The notes: generated from the letters alone by a model not told the origin. Counted from the first letter of the stretch, positions 36,197 through 45,501 are shown. The stretch is 64,000 nt of DNA from Priestia aryabhattai B8W22 (GCF_000956595.1 NZ_JYOO01000002.1:124001-188000), one strand, 5' to 3'. Numbers and translations are program-made.

Positions 36197-38437
36197 CTAT
36201 ACGTTGTAGTTAATGAGCGCTGATTCAAAAGAAGATAGAAAGGAAGCCGATTCTTCCAATTGTTGTGAATCTTGATCTTCTTCTTCTTTTTTAAACGCTT
36301 CTTTTTCCTGTCTTTCTTTTTGCTGGTCGTTTTCATTGTTATACGACATCGCTTGTTCTGACAGTAGCACATCGATTTTATCAATTGATACATGCTGAGA
36401 CGCGAGACCATGCCGCAAAGTTGAAAGATTGGAGTCCAATAACTCTTTTGTTTTTGCTGACGATACGACAATTCGCGCAACCGTTTCGCTGTCTTTCTGA
36501 AGCATTTCAATTGAAATCGCACCTAGCTGTTTAGGAAATAACTTAATGAGAAGCTTGGATGTTCCCTCTTCGGCACTAAACGAAGTTTTACTCCATACTT
36601 TCTCAAGCTCGTTTACCAAATTGCTAGACTGCTGATAGTCAGATTTTGCTTGCCCTAGATAAATAGAGAACTGCTGAAGCTTAGGCATTTCTCCACTTCC
36701 AAAGGATGATGGCTGATTCTCTACTGGCGCCCCGGTTGTGTGTGTACCTGCCGAACTTTCGCTATTTTTCAAAAAGCTATTGGTATCTATACTTCCGCTG
36801 GGTACAACCACATCTTTTTTCCATGGAAGCTGATTAAAAAACGGTACTTTTTCTTCTTTAGGAAAAGCAGTCATATTTTTCACAGAACTTTCTGAAGCTG
36901 TATGAACAGCGTCCACATCCACTTGTTCAACCGATACATGCTGAGACCCGAGAGCTTTCCGTAATCTGAAAAGATTGGCATCTAACAGCTCTTTTGTTTT
37001 CGCTGACGTTACCACAACCTGCGCAATCGTTTCATCGTCTTGTTGAAGCACTTCAATTGATATTGTCTCTAGCTGCTTTGGAAATAGCTGAATGGAAAGC
37101 TTGGATACTCCCTCTTCAGAACCAATCGAAGCTTTACTCCATATTTTCTCCAGCTTGTTTACCAGATCGCTAGACTGTTCATAATCTGATTTCGCTTTCC
37201 CTAAATCAATAGAAAACTGCGGCCTTTTTTCTTCTTTACCAAAAGCAGTCATATCTGTTACAGAGCTTTCTGGAGCTGCTTGAATGTCCGCCGCATCCAC
37301 TTGTTCAACCGATACATGCTGAGACGCAAGAGCTTGTCGTAAACTGAAAAGGCTGGCGTCTAAAAGCTCTTTTGTTTTCGCTGACGTTACCACAACCTGC
37401 GCAATTTTTTCATTGTCTTGTTGAAGCACTTCAATCGAAATCGTACCTAGCTGATTTGGAAACAACTTAATGGAAAGCTTGGATGCTCCTTCTTCAGTAC
37501 TGATCGAAGCTTTACTCCATACCTTTTGCAGCTCGTTTACCAGATTGTCAGACTGTTGATGATCAGAGTTTGCTTGTCCTAGATCAATAGAAAACTCTTG
37601 AATCTTAAGCATTTCTCCAGCTCCAAAAGCTGATGGGTTATTTGCTAACATCACCCCGGCCGTTTTAGCAGTGAAAGAACTTTCACTATCTATACTTGGG
37701 TTACCTAAAACCACATCTTTTTTCCAGGGAAGCTGATTCAAAAGCGGTACTTTTTCCTCGTTCTGAAAAGCGGCCCTATCTCTTACAGAACTTTTTGGAG
37801 CCGCATGAACAACGGCGAAGAAACCAGCTGAGCGCTTTTCATGTAAGGTATCGGTTAATACACGTGGTTGTTTATGAATTTTCTCTATTTTTTCAACAGC
37901 AGCTTTCTGCAAGCCTTGAAGCTGCGAATCTGAAAGCTTCACTGACTGCAGCTTCGGTTTTTGTAGTTCTTCCATCAGCTCAGCTAATTCTGTTTGAAAC
38001 GCAGACGACGTGTTTTTACATATAGTCAACAAGCTAGAAATAGAAGACAAATATTGTTCTTGACTTTCTGTTTTAGATGAAACAGGTTCCTGCTGCATTT
38101 CTGTTAACACGTGCTGCAGCTTTAGAAGCGGCTGTTCCAAATCTAGACTACTTGGAATACTACTGATCATTTCGGCTAGATGTTCGTATAAGACAGACGG
38201 TTCAACTTCTTTATCTTCCGCTTCACTTAACTGAATTGCTATTAACCCAACTGCCTGCAAAAGGTCTTGATCTACCGCTGTTTCATTCGATGATTTCTCC
38301 CGGCTTGCTAAAGGCTGCGTATCTAGCTGCTGAAGCTGCTGAACGATTTCTTCAAAAAAACTCTGAGTCTGAATAACAGCTGCTTTTTCATCGCAGTTTA
38401 CCTTTGATGCAGCTGCTGGACGTAGTGAAATTTCCAC
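36197..38437 (-). CDS. fliK: Flagellar hook-length control protein FliK with triplicated C-terminal domain
   Basis: From GTG 38437 (AGAGGTG upstream) 746 residues, against about 490 in B. subtilis. The first 210 residues are polar and Gln/Glu/Ser-rich. Then the FliK C-terminal fold (Flg_hook type: WSKASxxxEEGxSKLSIxLFPxQLxxISIEVLQ, IAQVVVTSAKTKELLDA, LASQHVSVEQVD) appears three times, at about 282-385, 408-512 and 590-691. Copies 1 and 3 are preceded by a related linker (EEKVP..NQLPWKKDVV); copy 2 has lost it. A Gln/Glu-rich tail follows. FliK measures the hook and makes FlhB switch export class; normally one copy of this domain is present. Position between ylxF and flgD supports the identity. 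No frameshift separates the copies. Confidence 0.93.
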   Translation of the reverse strand: MEISLRPAAASKVNCDEKAAVIQTQSFFEEIVQQLQQLDTQPLASREKSSNETAVDQDLLQAVGLIAIQLSEAEDKEVEPSVLYEHLAEMISSIPSSLDLEQPLLKLQHVLTEMQQEPVSSKTESQEQYLSSISSLLTICKNTSSAFQTELAELMEELQKPKLQSVKLSDSQLQGLQKAAVEKIEKIHKQPRVLTDTLHEKRSAGFFAVVHAAPKSSVRDRAAFQNEEKVPLLNQLPWKKDVVLGNPSIDSESSFTAKTAGVMLANNPSAFGAGEMLKIQEFSIDLGQANSDHQQSDNLVNELQKVWSKASISTEEGASKLSIKLFPNQLGTISIEVLQQDNEKIAQVVVTSAKTKELLDASLFSLRQALASQHVSVEQVDAADIQAAPESSVTDMTAFGKEEKRPQFSIDLGKAKSDYEQSSDLVNKLEKIWSKASIGSEEGVSKLSIQLFPKQLETISIEVLQQDDETIAQVVVTSAKTKELLDANLFRLRKALGSQHVSVEQVDVDAVHTASESSVKNMTAFPKEEKVPFFNQLPWKKDVVVPSGSIDTNSFLKNSESSAGTHTTGAPVENQPSSFGSGEMPKLQQFSIYLGQAKSDYQQSSNLVNELEKVWSKTSFSAEEGTSKLLIKLFPKQLGAISIEMLQKDSETVARIVVSSAKTKELLDSNLSTLRHGLASQHVSIDKIDVLLSEQAMSYNNENDQQKERQEKEAFKKEEEDQDSQQLEESASFLSSFESALINYNV
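36365..37594 (-). repeat. Three in-frame repeats inside fliK
   Basis: Coding repeats of about 310 bases: 37594-37283, 37216-36902 and 36670-36365. Unit spacing is 378 bases between the first and second and 546 between the second and third; the difference is a linker missing before copy 2. Many identical amino-acid stretches (SAKTKELLDA, SQHVSVEQVD, LFPKQL) point to duplication within this lineage, with copy 3 the most diverged at its end (SIDKIDVLL). Confidence 0.9.
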
Positions 38438-38454
38438 TGTTTTCACCTCTGCTT

Positions 38455-39087
38455 TTATTCATCAATCTGATCTGTTAACAATGTCGTATAGCGTGCAGCT
38501 ACTTTCGGATCCATTTTTTCTAAGATTGCCGTTCTTGTACTTGCTTTGAACTGCTTAAGCATCGTTACCGCTTTGTCTTCTTTTAATTCGGCAAAAATGA
38601 GCGCTGCATTTTTAGGAGACATATTTTCATAAGTAGCAATGACATCTTTTTTAGCCAGCTGATTATTCTTTTGTTTTTTCGCTTCGTCATCGGCTTTTTC
38701 TTCCATATCGCGCATTTCAATTTTTAGTTCATCCATTTGACGATCTTTGGTACTGATCGTTTTCTCATAAGCTGCAATTTGCTTTTCTTTCGTGCTCAGC
38801 TTCTTTTGAAGGCTCTCAACCTGCTTTTGTATTTCTTCATTGCTTTCTTGAATATTTTCATTTTTTTGTGACTGCTCACTTGATACAAACGGAATGGCGT
38901 GTGTAACAGCAGAAACTTTATCATTTACATTGACGCCTAAAAGTGTCAGGACAATGTAAGCTGCCAAGATGAGGAACACCGCTGGAATAAAGATTAAAAA
39001 TAAAAACACCTGGCTTTTACTGTAAGATTTCCCATCTTCATAATTTTCTTCTTCGTACTCTTCTCTTAATTCTTTTCGTTTAGCCAT
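38455..39087 (-). CDS. ylxF: MotE/YlxF family protein, MgtE-N-like
   Basis: 210 residues from ATG 39087 (TTAGGTGA upstream). Acidic N-terminus, one membrane segment near 28-48 (VFLFLIFIPAVFLILAAYIVLTLL), a long coiled coil near 80-140, and a C-terminal MgtE-N-like helical domain (YENMSPKNAALIFAELKEDKAVTMLKQ). Family members occur next to fliJ and fliK in motility operons; a chaperone-like role for the motor has been proposed for MotE, not shown by this sequence. Confidence 0.88.
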   Translation of the reverse strand: MAKRKELREEYEEENYEDGKSYSKSQVFLFLIFIPAVFLILAAYIVLTLLGVNVNDKVSAVTHAIPFVSSEQSQKNENIQESNEEIQKQVESLQKKLSTKEKQIAAYEKTISTKDRQMDELKIEMRDMEEKADDEAKKQKNNQLAKKDVIATYENMSPKNAALIFAELKEDKAVTMLKQFKASTRTAILEKMDPKVAARYTTLLTDQIDE

Positions 39088-39096
39088 GTTTTTCAC

Positions 39097-39540
39097 CTAA
39101 TTTCTATGCAGCATGTACTGCTGTAAAGACAGCTCATCCATTTGCTTCGCTTCTAATTGTTTTTCCGCTGTTATATAAGAATCGTAGTCTCTCTTTTTTA
39201 ACTTTTCATACTTCTTTACTTCTACATTCTTTTCTTCTAGCTTTAGTTTCTTTAAGTTCATTTGCTGTCTGGCAAACATGACCTCTTGTTGCAGCCTTTC
39301 AATCACTCGTTCGGCACTTGTTAAAAACTGCTGAAATGATGTAATTTCTAAAATAGAAAGCCCCTGCTTCATTTGGCCCGTATGCTGTTCAATCAGCGTT
39401 TCTTTTTCTTTTAACTTTTTATAAAGCTTTTCACCCGCTGTTTCAAACTGCTGTAAGGATTGATTATATTGAGATAGCAGTTCATCTTTTTCATTTGACT
39501 TGATTGCCATTATTTTAGATAACCTAAATTCATATGCCAT
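39097..39540 (-). CDS. fliJ: Flagellar export chaperone FliJ
   Basis: 147-residue, almost wholly coiled-coil protein (heptads from about residue 10 to 138, FRLSKIMAIKSNEKDELLSQYNQSLQQF onward). FliJ fits in the central hole of the FliI hexamer and contacts FlhA. Located directly after fliI with two bases between them. Identification rests on coiled-coil character, length and position. Confidence 0.92.
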   Translation of the reverse strand: MAYEFRLSKIMAIKSNEKDELLSQYNQSLQQFETAGEKLYKKLKEKETLIEQHTGQMKQGLSILEITSFQQFLTSAERVIERLQQEVMFARQQMNLKKLKLEEKNVEVKKYEKLKKRDYDSYITAEKQLEAKQMDELSLQQYMLHRN

Positions 39541-39542
39541 AT

Positions 39543-40856
39543 TTACTCACCTTTCACAAACAGTTCACAGAGCTTTGTTACACTTGTTTCAAATGATGGA
39601 TGTTCGTTCGTTTTTTGCTTTAAAAATGCATCAATGACAGGATGATAGTGGATTGCCTCATCAATGTAAGCAGAAGATCCTCTTTTGTAGGCACCGATGT
39701 TAATTAAGTCTTCAGAATTAGCATAGGTAGTCATTAATGAACGCAGTTTTTCAGCTGCTTCTTCATGCCGTTCACTTACGATATGGTTCATCACGCGACT
39801 AACGCTTTTTAAGACATTGATGGCCGGATATTGACCTTTATTGGCCAGCTCCCGGTCTAGTACAATATGTCCGTCTATAATGCCTCGCACCGTATCCGAA
39901 ATAGGTTCATTCATATCATCACCGTCTACTAATACAGTGTAAAAAGCAGTAATAGATCCATGTTGATTAGTTCCTGTACGTTCAAGCAGCCTTGGCAAGC
40001 TAGCAAAAACAGATGGTGTATAACCTTTGGTAGTGGGAGGTTCACCTACGGCTAATCCAATTTCTCTCTGAGCCATTGCTACACGGGTAACAGAATCCAT
40101 CATCATCATGACGCTCAGCCCTTCATCTCGAAAGTATTCAGCAATAGAAGTAGCTGTATATGCTGCTTTCATTCGAAGTAGAGCAGGCTGATCCGAGGTA
40201 GCAACTACTACAACTGAGCGCTTCAACCCTTCCTCTCCAAGATCTCGTTCAATAAACTCTCTAACTTCTCTTCCTCGCTCGCCTACAAGGGCAATGACGT
40301 TAATATCTGCTTTTGTATTACGAGCAATCATCCCGAGCAGCGTACTTTTTCCAACACCGCTTCCTGCAAAAATACCTATGCGCTGTCCTCGACCTACGGT
40401 TAACAAACTATCAATCGTCCTTACACCTACTTCAATAGGATGTTCAATAGGCGGACGTTCTAAGGGATTAGGGGGGTCTTGGTCGGTTAAAACAAAAGGC
40501 AAATAATGAGAAAGTTCAGACCCATCTAAAGGGTTCCCTAAGGAATCAAGCACTTGACCTATTAACTCTTTCCCCACGCTTACCTGCAGAGGCTTTTCGG
40601 TTGTTTCCACTAGGCAGCCAGGTCCGATATATCGAACAGACGTATAAGGCATTAAAACGACGTGCTCACCGTTAAAACCAACAACTTCTGCACGAATTTT
40701 ATCTCCTCGTTCACTAAGATGAATAAAGCAAACATCTCCTATTGACGTTCTAGGTCCTTTAGATTCAATCATCATTCCTACTACTCGGCTGACTTTCCCG
40801 TACCGTTTAAAAGAAGATGTGCGCGGGATTTCATGAATGAGTTGTGCGACTTTCAT
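39543..40856 (-). CDS. fliI: Flagellum-specific ATPase FliI
   Basis: 437 residues, homologous to the F1 beta subunit. Walker A GSGVGKST at 165-172 in IGIFAGSGVGKSTLLGMIAR, the catalytic ERGREVREF Glu near 192-200, and Walker B LSVMMMMDSVTR near 240-251. ATG start behind AGAGGAG. Drives unfolding and delivery of export substrates together with FliH and FliJ. Confidence 0.97.
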   Translation of the reverse strand: MKVAQLIHEIPRTSSFKRYGKVSRVVGMMIESKGPRTSIGDVCFIHLSERGDKIRAEVVGFNGEHVVLMPYTSVRYIGPGCLVETTEKPLQVSVGKELIGQVLDSLGNPLDGSELSHYLPFVLTDQDPPNPLERPPIEHPIEVGVRTIDSLLTVGRGQRIGIFAGSGVGKSTLLGMIARNTKADINVIALVGERGREVREFIERDLGEEGLKRSVVVVATSDQPALLRMKAAYTATSIAEYFRDEGLSVMMMMDSVTRVAMAQREIGLAVGEPPTTKGYTPSVFASLPRLLERTGTNQHGSITAFYTVLVDGDDMNEPISDTVRGIIDGHIVLDRELANKGQYPAINVLKSVSRVMNHIVSERHEEAAEKLRSLMTTYANSEDLINIGAYKRGSSAYIDEAIHYHPVIDAFLKQKTNEHPSFETSVTKLCELFVKGE

Positions 40857-41619
40857 GTTTATTCTCCTCTAACAAACGTTCTTTTAATTTTTTCTTCATT
40901 TCCGTTAACTGACTATCAAAAGAAGCAACAAGACGCCCATAAGAGGAATCGATGACACAATCCATTTCCTGAAGATTTTCATCTGCATAAATAAACAGCC
41001 CGGTTTCTCCGTTTAGTAAATCGAACAGTTCTCGTTTATGTTCACATACATATGCATATTTTTTCGGAGAAACAAAAAGCTGGATTTCTTTATGTTCTCT
41101 AACTTCTTTTAAAGACCTTGCAACAACCGATAAAAATGATTCATCTCTTTGAAGCTGCTCATTTAAAATCGTTTCTGCCAGGGTGAAACCTAATTCAAAA
41201 ATGACTTCTTCAGATTGATTTATATATTCGTAGTACTGGTTCTTGGTTTCGTCAACAATGTTTCGCGATATGGCTAATACATGTTCGTACTCTTGTTTTC
41301 CTTGAAGCAGCCCTTCTTCGTAGCCTTCTTCATATCCGCGTTTTTTTTCTTGTTGAAATAGCAGCACCTTCTCTTCTTCCCACTGCTTTTTCAAACGTTC
41401 CACTTCGTTTTGAGCTTGTTTGCGGTAAGCGTCTGCCTCGGCCTTTATCATTTCAGCTTCACTATGCGCTTGTTCAATAACGTGCTGTGCATTTTCTTGC
41501 TGAAGATGTTCTTCTGCCGGCTCATCTTGTATCGGAAAACCAAATGGAATGACTTGAATGTGCTTAGCGTTTTCATCTGAAAGTTTATTCGTATAAGTTG
41601 ATTTAATGATATTAGACAA
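40831..41619 (-). CDS. fliH: Flagellar export ATPase regulator FliH
   Basis: 262 residues from TTG 41619 (GGAGGAG nine bases upstream). Long charged coiled coil in the first half (about 50-110, with KRGYEEGYEEGLLQGKQEYEHV giving GxxxG-like repeats) and a globular VATE-like C-terminal half (VARSLKEVREHKEIQLFVSPKKY). It holds FliI inactive and links it to the C-ring. The end overlaps fliI by 26 bases, the start overlaps fliG by eight. Confidence 0.9.
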   Translation of the reverse strand: MSNIIKSTYTNKLSDENAKHIQVIPFGFPIQDEPAEEHLQQENAQHVIEQAHSEAEMIKAEADAYRKQAQNEVERLKKQWEEEKVLLFQQEKKRGYEEGYEEGLLQGKQEYEHVLAISRNIVDETKNQYYEYINQSEEVIFELGFTLAETILNEQLQRDESFLSVVARSLKEVREHKEIQLFVSPKKYAYVCEHKRELFDLLNGETGLFIYADENLQEMDCVIDSSYGRLVASFDSQLTEMKKKLKERLLEENKHESRTTHS

Positions 41620-42631
41620 TAATATCGTCTCCTCCACCTCGAGCTAGTACAATTTCACCAGCATCTTCTAAACGTCTAATTGCAGCAACGATACGTGACT
41701 GAGCTTCCTCTACATCTTTCAAACGCACAGGGCCCATAAATTCCATTTCTTCTTTAAACGTTTCCACCATACGGCTAGACATATTTTTAAAAATAATAGA
41801 TTTCACTTCTTCACTTGCTACTTTTAAGCTCAACAATAAATCATCATTTTCTACGTCTCGTATCACACGCTGAATAGAACGGTTATCGAGCGTTACAATA
41901 TCCTCAAATACAAACATTCGCTGTTTGATTTCTTCTGCTAATGCCGGATCTTGAATTTCAAGCGTATCAATAATAATTTTTTCAGTCGCTCGGTCTACTC
42001 CATTTAATACTTCAACTACTGCTTCTAAACCACCTGTTTGGGTATAGTCTTGGGTAACAGTAGCAGAAAGTTTTCTCTCTAAAATTTGCTCCACTTCATT
42101 AATGACTTCCGGAGACGTACTTCCCATCGTTGCAATCCGCCTTGCAATATCCGCTTGCCTTTCCTGAGGCAGTGATGATAAAATTTGTCCTGCCTGCGGC
42201 GGCTCTAAATAAGATAAAATAAGGGCAATCGTCTGAGGATGCTCATGCTGAATAAAATTTAACAGCTGCATAGGATCAGCTTTTCTGGCAAAGTCAAACG
42301 GACGAACTTGCAAAGAAGAAGTTAATCGATTGATAATCATCATAGCCTGCTCTGATCCAAGTGCTTTTTCTAACACCTGTTTCGCATAGCTTACTCCTCC
42401 TTTTTCAAGGTAGTTTTGAGCAAGCATTATTTGTTCAAACTCATGAAGCACAGCTTCTTTTAGAGACGGCTCTACCTTTCTCACTGAAGAAATTTCAAGC
42501 GTTAGTTGCTCAATTTCATCTTCACTGAGATGTTTATAGATAGAAGCTGATACATCTGGACCGAGAGAAATCAACAAAATTGCTGCTTTTTGCTTTCCAG
42601 TTAACTCATTTTTTTGCATAGCCTTTACCAT
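41612..42631 (-). CDS. fliG: Flagellar motor switch protein FliG
   Basis: 339 residues. N-terminal domain binding FliF (LTGKQKAAILLISLGPDVSASIYKHLSEDEIEQL), middle domain with the EHPQTIALILSYLEPPQAGQILSSLP motif (about 129-154), and C-terminal torque domain with charged residues in VTLDNRSIQRVIRDVENDDLLLSLK and MSSRMVETFKEEMEFMGPVRLKDVE. ATG start behind GGAGGAAAG. Confidence 0.97.
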   Translation of the reverse strand: MVKAMQKNELTGKQKAAILLISLGPDVSASIYKHLSEDEIEQLTLEISSVRKVEPSLKEAVLHEFEQIMLAQNYLEKGGVSYAKQVLEKALGSEQAMMIINRLTSSLQVRPFDFARKADPMQLLNFIQHEHPQTIALILSYLEPPQAGQILSSLPQERQADIARRIATMGSTSPEVINEVEQILERKLSATVTQDYTQTGGLEAVVEVLNGVDRATEKIIIDTLEIQDPALAEEIKQRMFVFEDIVTLDNRSIQRVIRDVENDDLLLSLKVASEEVKSIIFKNMSSRMVETFKEEMEFMGPVRLKDVEEAQSRIVAAIRRLEDAGEIVLARGGGDDIIV

Positions 42632-42642
42632 TAGCTTTCCTC

Positions 42643-44235
42643 CTAATCCTCACTAATCCATGTTCGCAGCAGTTTTGCAAACTCTTCCGGGTCTTGCTTC
42701 GCTAACGTTTCAAGATTGCTTTTTGTTTTCTGTTCAGCACTTAAAACAGGAGCTTTTTGTGCCGCTTCATATGCTTCAAACGTTTCATCATACCCTTCAT
42801 CATATTCCTCTTCATCTAAGTCTTGACCCCTTTTCCTAACCAACAGGACAATAAGAACCACAATAACAAGCAGCAGTGCTCCTCCGATTATATACATCCA
42901 TAATGGAATCGAACTTGCTGTGTTGTCAGCTGTTTCTTGTCCATTAAACGGCTGAACGGAAACGGTAATCTTATCGCTGACCGCGTTATCCGAGAGAGCT
43001 TTCGTATTTGCATCTTTTGAAATAGAAGTACGGACAATTGTACCTAACATTTTTTGAACGTCTGACTCAAGCGTATCGGAGACTTGTGATTTCCCTTTTG
43101 CATTGGACGGATCTATCATTACTTGAATGCCAAGGTCTTGAATTTTGTATGGACTTTCGACGATTTCTTTATGAATTCGATTCACTTCATAATTAATTCG
43201 TTCCTCGTTTTTTTCGTAGTCTCCGTCTCCACTTGCTGTGCTAGATGAATAATTTGTTGTATCTTCTTCTCCTGTTCCAGCAACGCCTCCATCTTGAGCA
43301 CTTTTACCAGAAAATGTTTCATTAATTTTTTCAGCGCTAACGGCAATTCCTTGCATATTATCTTTATCAACAGGCTCTACTAGCTTTTCTTCGCGATTTT
43401 CCTGTGTAAAATCAAGATCTGCTGTAACAGAGACCATCACTTTGTCTTGACCGACCAGTCTTCCTAGCATTTGCTGTACTTGACGCTGAATATCTCGCTC
43501 AACTTCTTTTTTCGCTTCGTTCTGCGAAGCAAATGAGCTAGAAGCTGAATTCGTTTCGTTACCTTTTAAATCAAAGTACTCAAAATATTGGTTCATGATG
43601 ACGATATTATCTGTAGGAAGGTTTGGCACACTTTTGGATACTAAATGATAAAGAGATTTAATTTGCTGATCATCAAATTTATAACCAGCCTTTGTATTAA
43701 GCACAATCGATGCAGAGGCTTCTCCCTGCTTTTCATTCGCCCATACGCTTTCATTGGGAAGGGTAATCATCACCTTTGCATCGTTGACTCCTTGAATGTT
43801 TTTCATTAAGTTAGCCAATTCAGTTTGCATCGCATCGAGTTTTAACACATCAAATTCGTTATCTGTCATACCAAAGCTGGCATTTTTTCCAAAAAACGAA
43901 TAGTCGATACTTCCGCTATCAGGAATTCCTTGTGCAGCTAAATCAACTTTTAGCGAGTCAACGCTTTGTTCAGGCACCGAAATGGTCGTTCCGTTATCAG
44001 AGATTTCTGAAGGAACGCTTCTAGCATCAAGCTCTGCTTTGATTTGTCCTGTTTCTTGAGCCGATAGATTGCTATAAAGAGGGACAAATTTATCCTTGTT
44101 TAAGAAAACAGATGCTAAACTAATGACTAGAACAGCCGTAAGAGGAGCAGCGATAAGGGCTATTTTCTGTCCTTTTTTGCGGTTATTCCAAAAGACTTTC
44201 ATCTTATCTCGATAAAGAGCTATTCTTTCATTCAT
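42643..44235 (-). CDS. fliF: Flagellar MS-ring protein FliF
   Basis: 530 residues with two membrane segments, about 24-44 and 448-470 (LWMYIIGGALLLVIVVLIVLLV). Ring-building motifs lie in the periplasmic-side domain (YSNLSAQETGQIKAELDARSVPSEIS, LPNESVWANEKQGEASASIVLNTKAG). A Ser/Gly/Thr-rich loop is near 315-345, and the C-terminal acidic tail LETLAKQDPEEFAKLLRTWISED binds FliG. ATG start behind CCGGAGGAA. Confidence 0.97.
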   Translation of the reverse strand: MNERIALYRDKMKVFWNNRKKGQKIALIAAPLTAVLVISLASVFLNKDKFVPLYSNLSAQETGQIKAELDARSVPSEISDNGTTISVPEQSVDSLKVDLAAQGIPDSGSIDYSFFGKNASFGMTDNEFDVLKLDAMQTELANLMKNIQGVNDAKVMITLPNESVWANEKQGEASASIVLNTKAGYKFDDQQIKSLYHLVSKSVPNLPTDNIVIMNQYFEYFDLKGNETNSASSSFASQNEAKKEVERDIQRQVQQMLGRLVGQDKVMVSVTADLDFTQENREEKLVEPVDKDNMQGIAVSAEKINETFSGKSAQDGGVAGTGEEDTTNYSSSTASGDGDYEKNEERINYEVNRIHKEIVESPYKIQDLGIQVMIDPSNAKGKSQVSDTLESDVQKMLGTIVRTSISKDANTKALSDNAVSDKITVSVQPFNGQETADNTASSIPLWMYIIGGALLLVIVVLIVLLVRKRGQDLDEEEYDEGYDETFEAYEAAQKAPVLSAEQKTKSNLETLAKQDPEEFAKLLRTWISED

Positions 44236-44284
44236 GGTATTCCTCCGGTTATTACTATTTTCATTTTCTTTAATAACCGCTCAA

Positions 44285-44575
44285 TTACATTTGCATTCTC
44301 ATCATTTCCTGATAGGCTTCAACAGCTTTATTGCGTATTTCAAGAGCCGTTTGCATCGTAATACTTGCTTTTTGAGCAGTAATCATCACATCTTGGAGTT
44401 CGACATTTTCTCCTTTAGCAAGCTTTTCAGTCGCTATATCCGAAGCACGTTGAGTATTGTTCAACTCATTGATTGAGTCTTTTAAAAACGTTGAAAACTG
44501 TTGAGTTGTTTGTCCAGTGCTAGTAGAAGCTGCTGTTTTTGCTATTGCTATTTGATTGCTGATACCGTTAATCAT
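44285..44575 (-). CDS. fliE: Flagellar hook-basal body protein FliE
   Basis: 96 residues, helical, with the FliE C-terminal signature LQDVMITAQKASITMQTALEIRNKAVEAYQEMMRMQM. It joins the MS ring to the rod. ATG start behind GGAGAGG. Lies between flgC and fliF, the standard order. Confidence 0.95.
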   Translation of the reverse strand: MINGISNQIAIAKTAASTSTGQTTQQFSTFLKDSINELNNTQRASDIATEKLAKGENVELQDVMITAQKASITMQTALEIRNKAVEAYQEMMRMQM

Positions 44576-44587
44576 TTTACCTCTCCT

Positions 44588-45037
44588 TTATTTTCCAATT
44601 TCTAACGTCTTTGTTAATATACTTTTGTTTGTATTAAAGACCGTCACGTTTGCTTCATAGGATCGAGTAGCACTAATTAAATCCGTCATTTCCTTTAAGG
44701 GATCTACGTTCGGCATCTGCACGTACCCTTGGTCATTCGCATCTGGATGCGTCGGATTATATACTAAATTAAAAGGAGTATCATCTTCTACGATATCTGT
44801 GACTTTTACACCATTGTTTTGATTTTTATTGATTTCGGAGTGTAAGAGAGACGAAAAAGAAGGCGAACGATCAGACTGTATGACAACCATTTTTCTTTTG
44901 TAAGGCTGCCACTCACCATTAACGTACGTCCCTCTTGTCGTTTCAGCATTCGCCATGTTAGATGAAACAACGTCCATCCTTAAACGATTGGCAGTTAAAG
45001 CTGAAGATGTAATATTCATATTTTGAAAAATAGTCAA
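44588..45037 (-). CDS. flgC: Flagellar proximal rod protein FlgC
   Basis: 149 residues. N-terminal rod motif FQNMNITSSALTANRLRMDVVSSNMANAETTRG and C-terminal YVQMPNVDPLKEMTDLISATRSYEANVTVFNTNKSILTKTLEIGK, both typical of FlgC. TTG start with GGAGGTAAATAAG upstream. Follows flgB by two bases. Confidence 0.96.
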   Translation of the reverse strand: MTIFQNMNITSSALTANRLRMDVVSSNMANAETTRGTYVNGEWQPYKRKMVVIQSDRSPSFSSLLHSEINKNQNNGVKVTDIVEDDTPFNLVYNPTHPDANDQGYVQMPNVDPLKEMTDLISATRSYEANVTVFNTNKSILTKTLEIGK

Positions 45038-45039
45038 AC

Positions 45040-45429
45040 TTATTTACCTCCTCTAATGACTGTTTGAAGAGAATTAAATTTTCCATTTAAACGATCTACT
45101 AGCGCCTCATAGTAAATTTGATTTTCAGCCATATCCGCCATCTCTTTATCCATATCCACATTGTTTCCATTTGCTTGATAGGAAGTGTTTCCTTGCTGGG
45201 TAATTACTCCCTGAGATGACCCGGAAAATGGGATATGTTTTGAATCAGTCTGATATGCTTCTAACTCATTATGTAATAAATCTCGAAATTCACTCGTACG
45301 CGATACTGTTTTCGATTTATAATTTGGAGTATCAACGTTTGCGATATTTTGTGCAATCGTCTGCTGCTTTTGTGACGCATAGCTAATTCCATTTTCAATT
45401 GTTTGAAAAGTAGTTGAAAACAAACTCAA
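45040..45429 (-). CDS. flgB: Flagellar proximal rod protein FlgB
   Basis: 129 residues. N-terminal motif ISYASQKQQTIAQNIANVDTPNYKSKTVSRTSEFRDLL and C-terminal NNVDMDKEMADMAENQIYYEALVDRLNGKFNSLQTVIRGGK identify FlgB. TTG start at 45429 behind AGGTGTAAG. First gene of the 31-gene fla/che operon, about 70 bases downstream of a sigma-A promoter. Confidence 0.96.
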   Translation of the reverse strand: MSLFSTTFQTIENGISYASQKQQTIAQNIANVDTPNYKSKTVSRTSEFRDLLHNELEAYQTDSKHIPFSGSSQGVITQQGNTSYQANGNNVDMDKEMADMAENQIYYEALVDRLNGKFNSLQTVIRGGK

Positions 45430-45501
45430 TTCTTACACCTGCTTATCTATTCTATTTTCCTCAAAAATGAGACAAATTTCGACTTTAGTACCATAGAACT
45501 T

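Noticed and set aside
36193-36522. 109-codon minus-strand frame overlapping the end of fliK
   Set aside because: It is a shifted frame of the fliK coding sequence with Lys/Arg-rich low-complexity sequence and no ribosome binding site; fliK in its own frame is intact.
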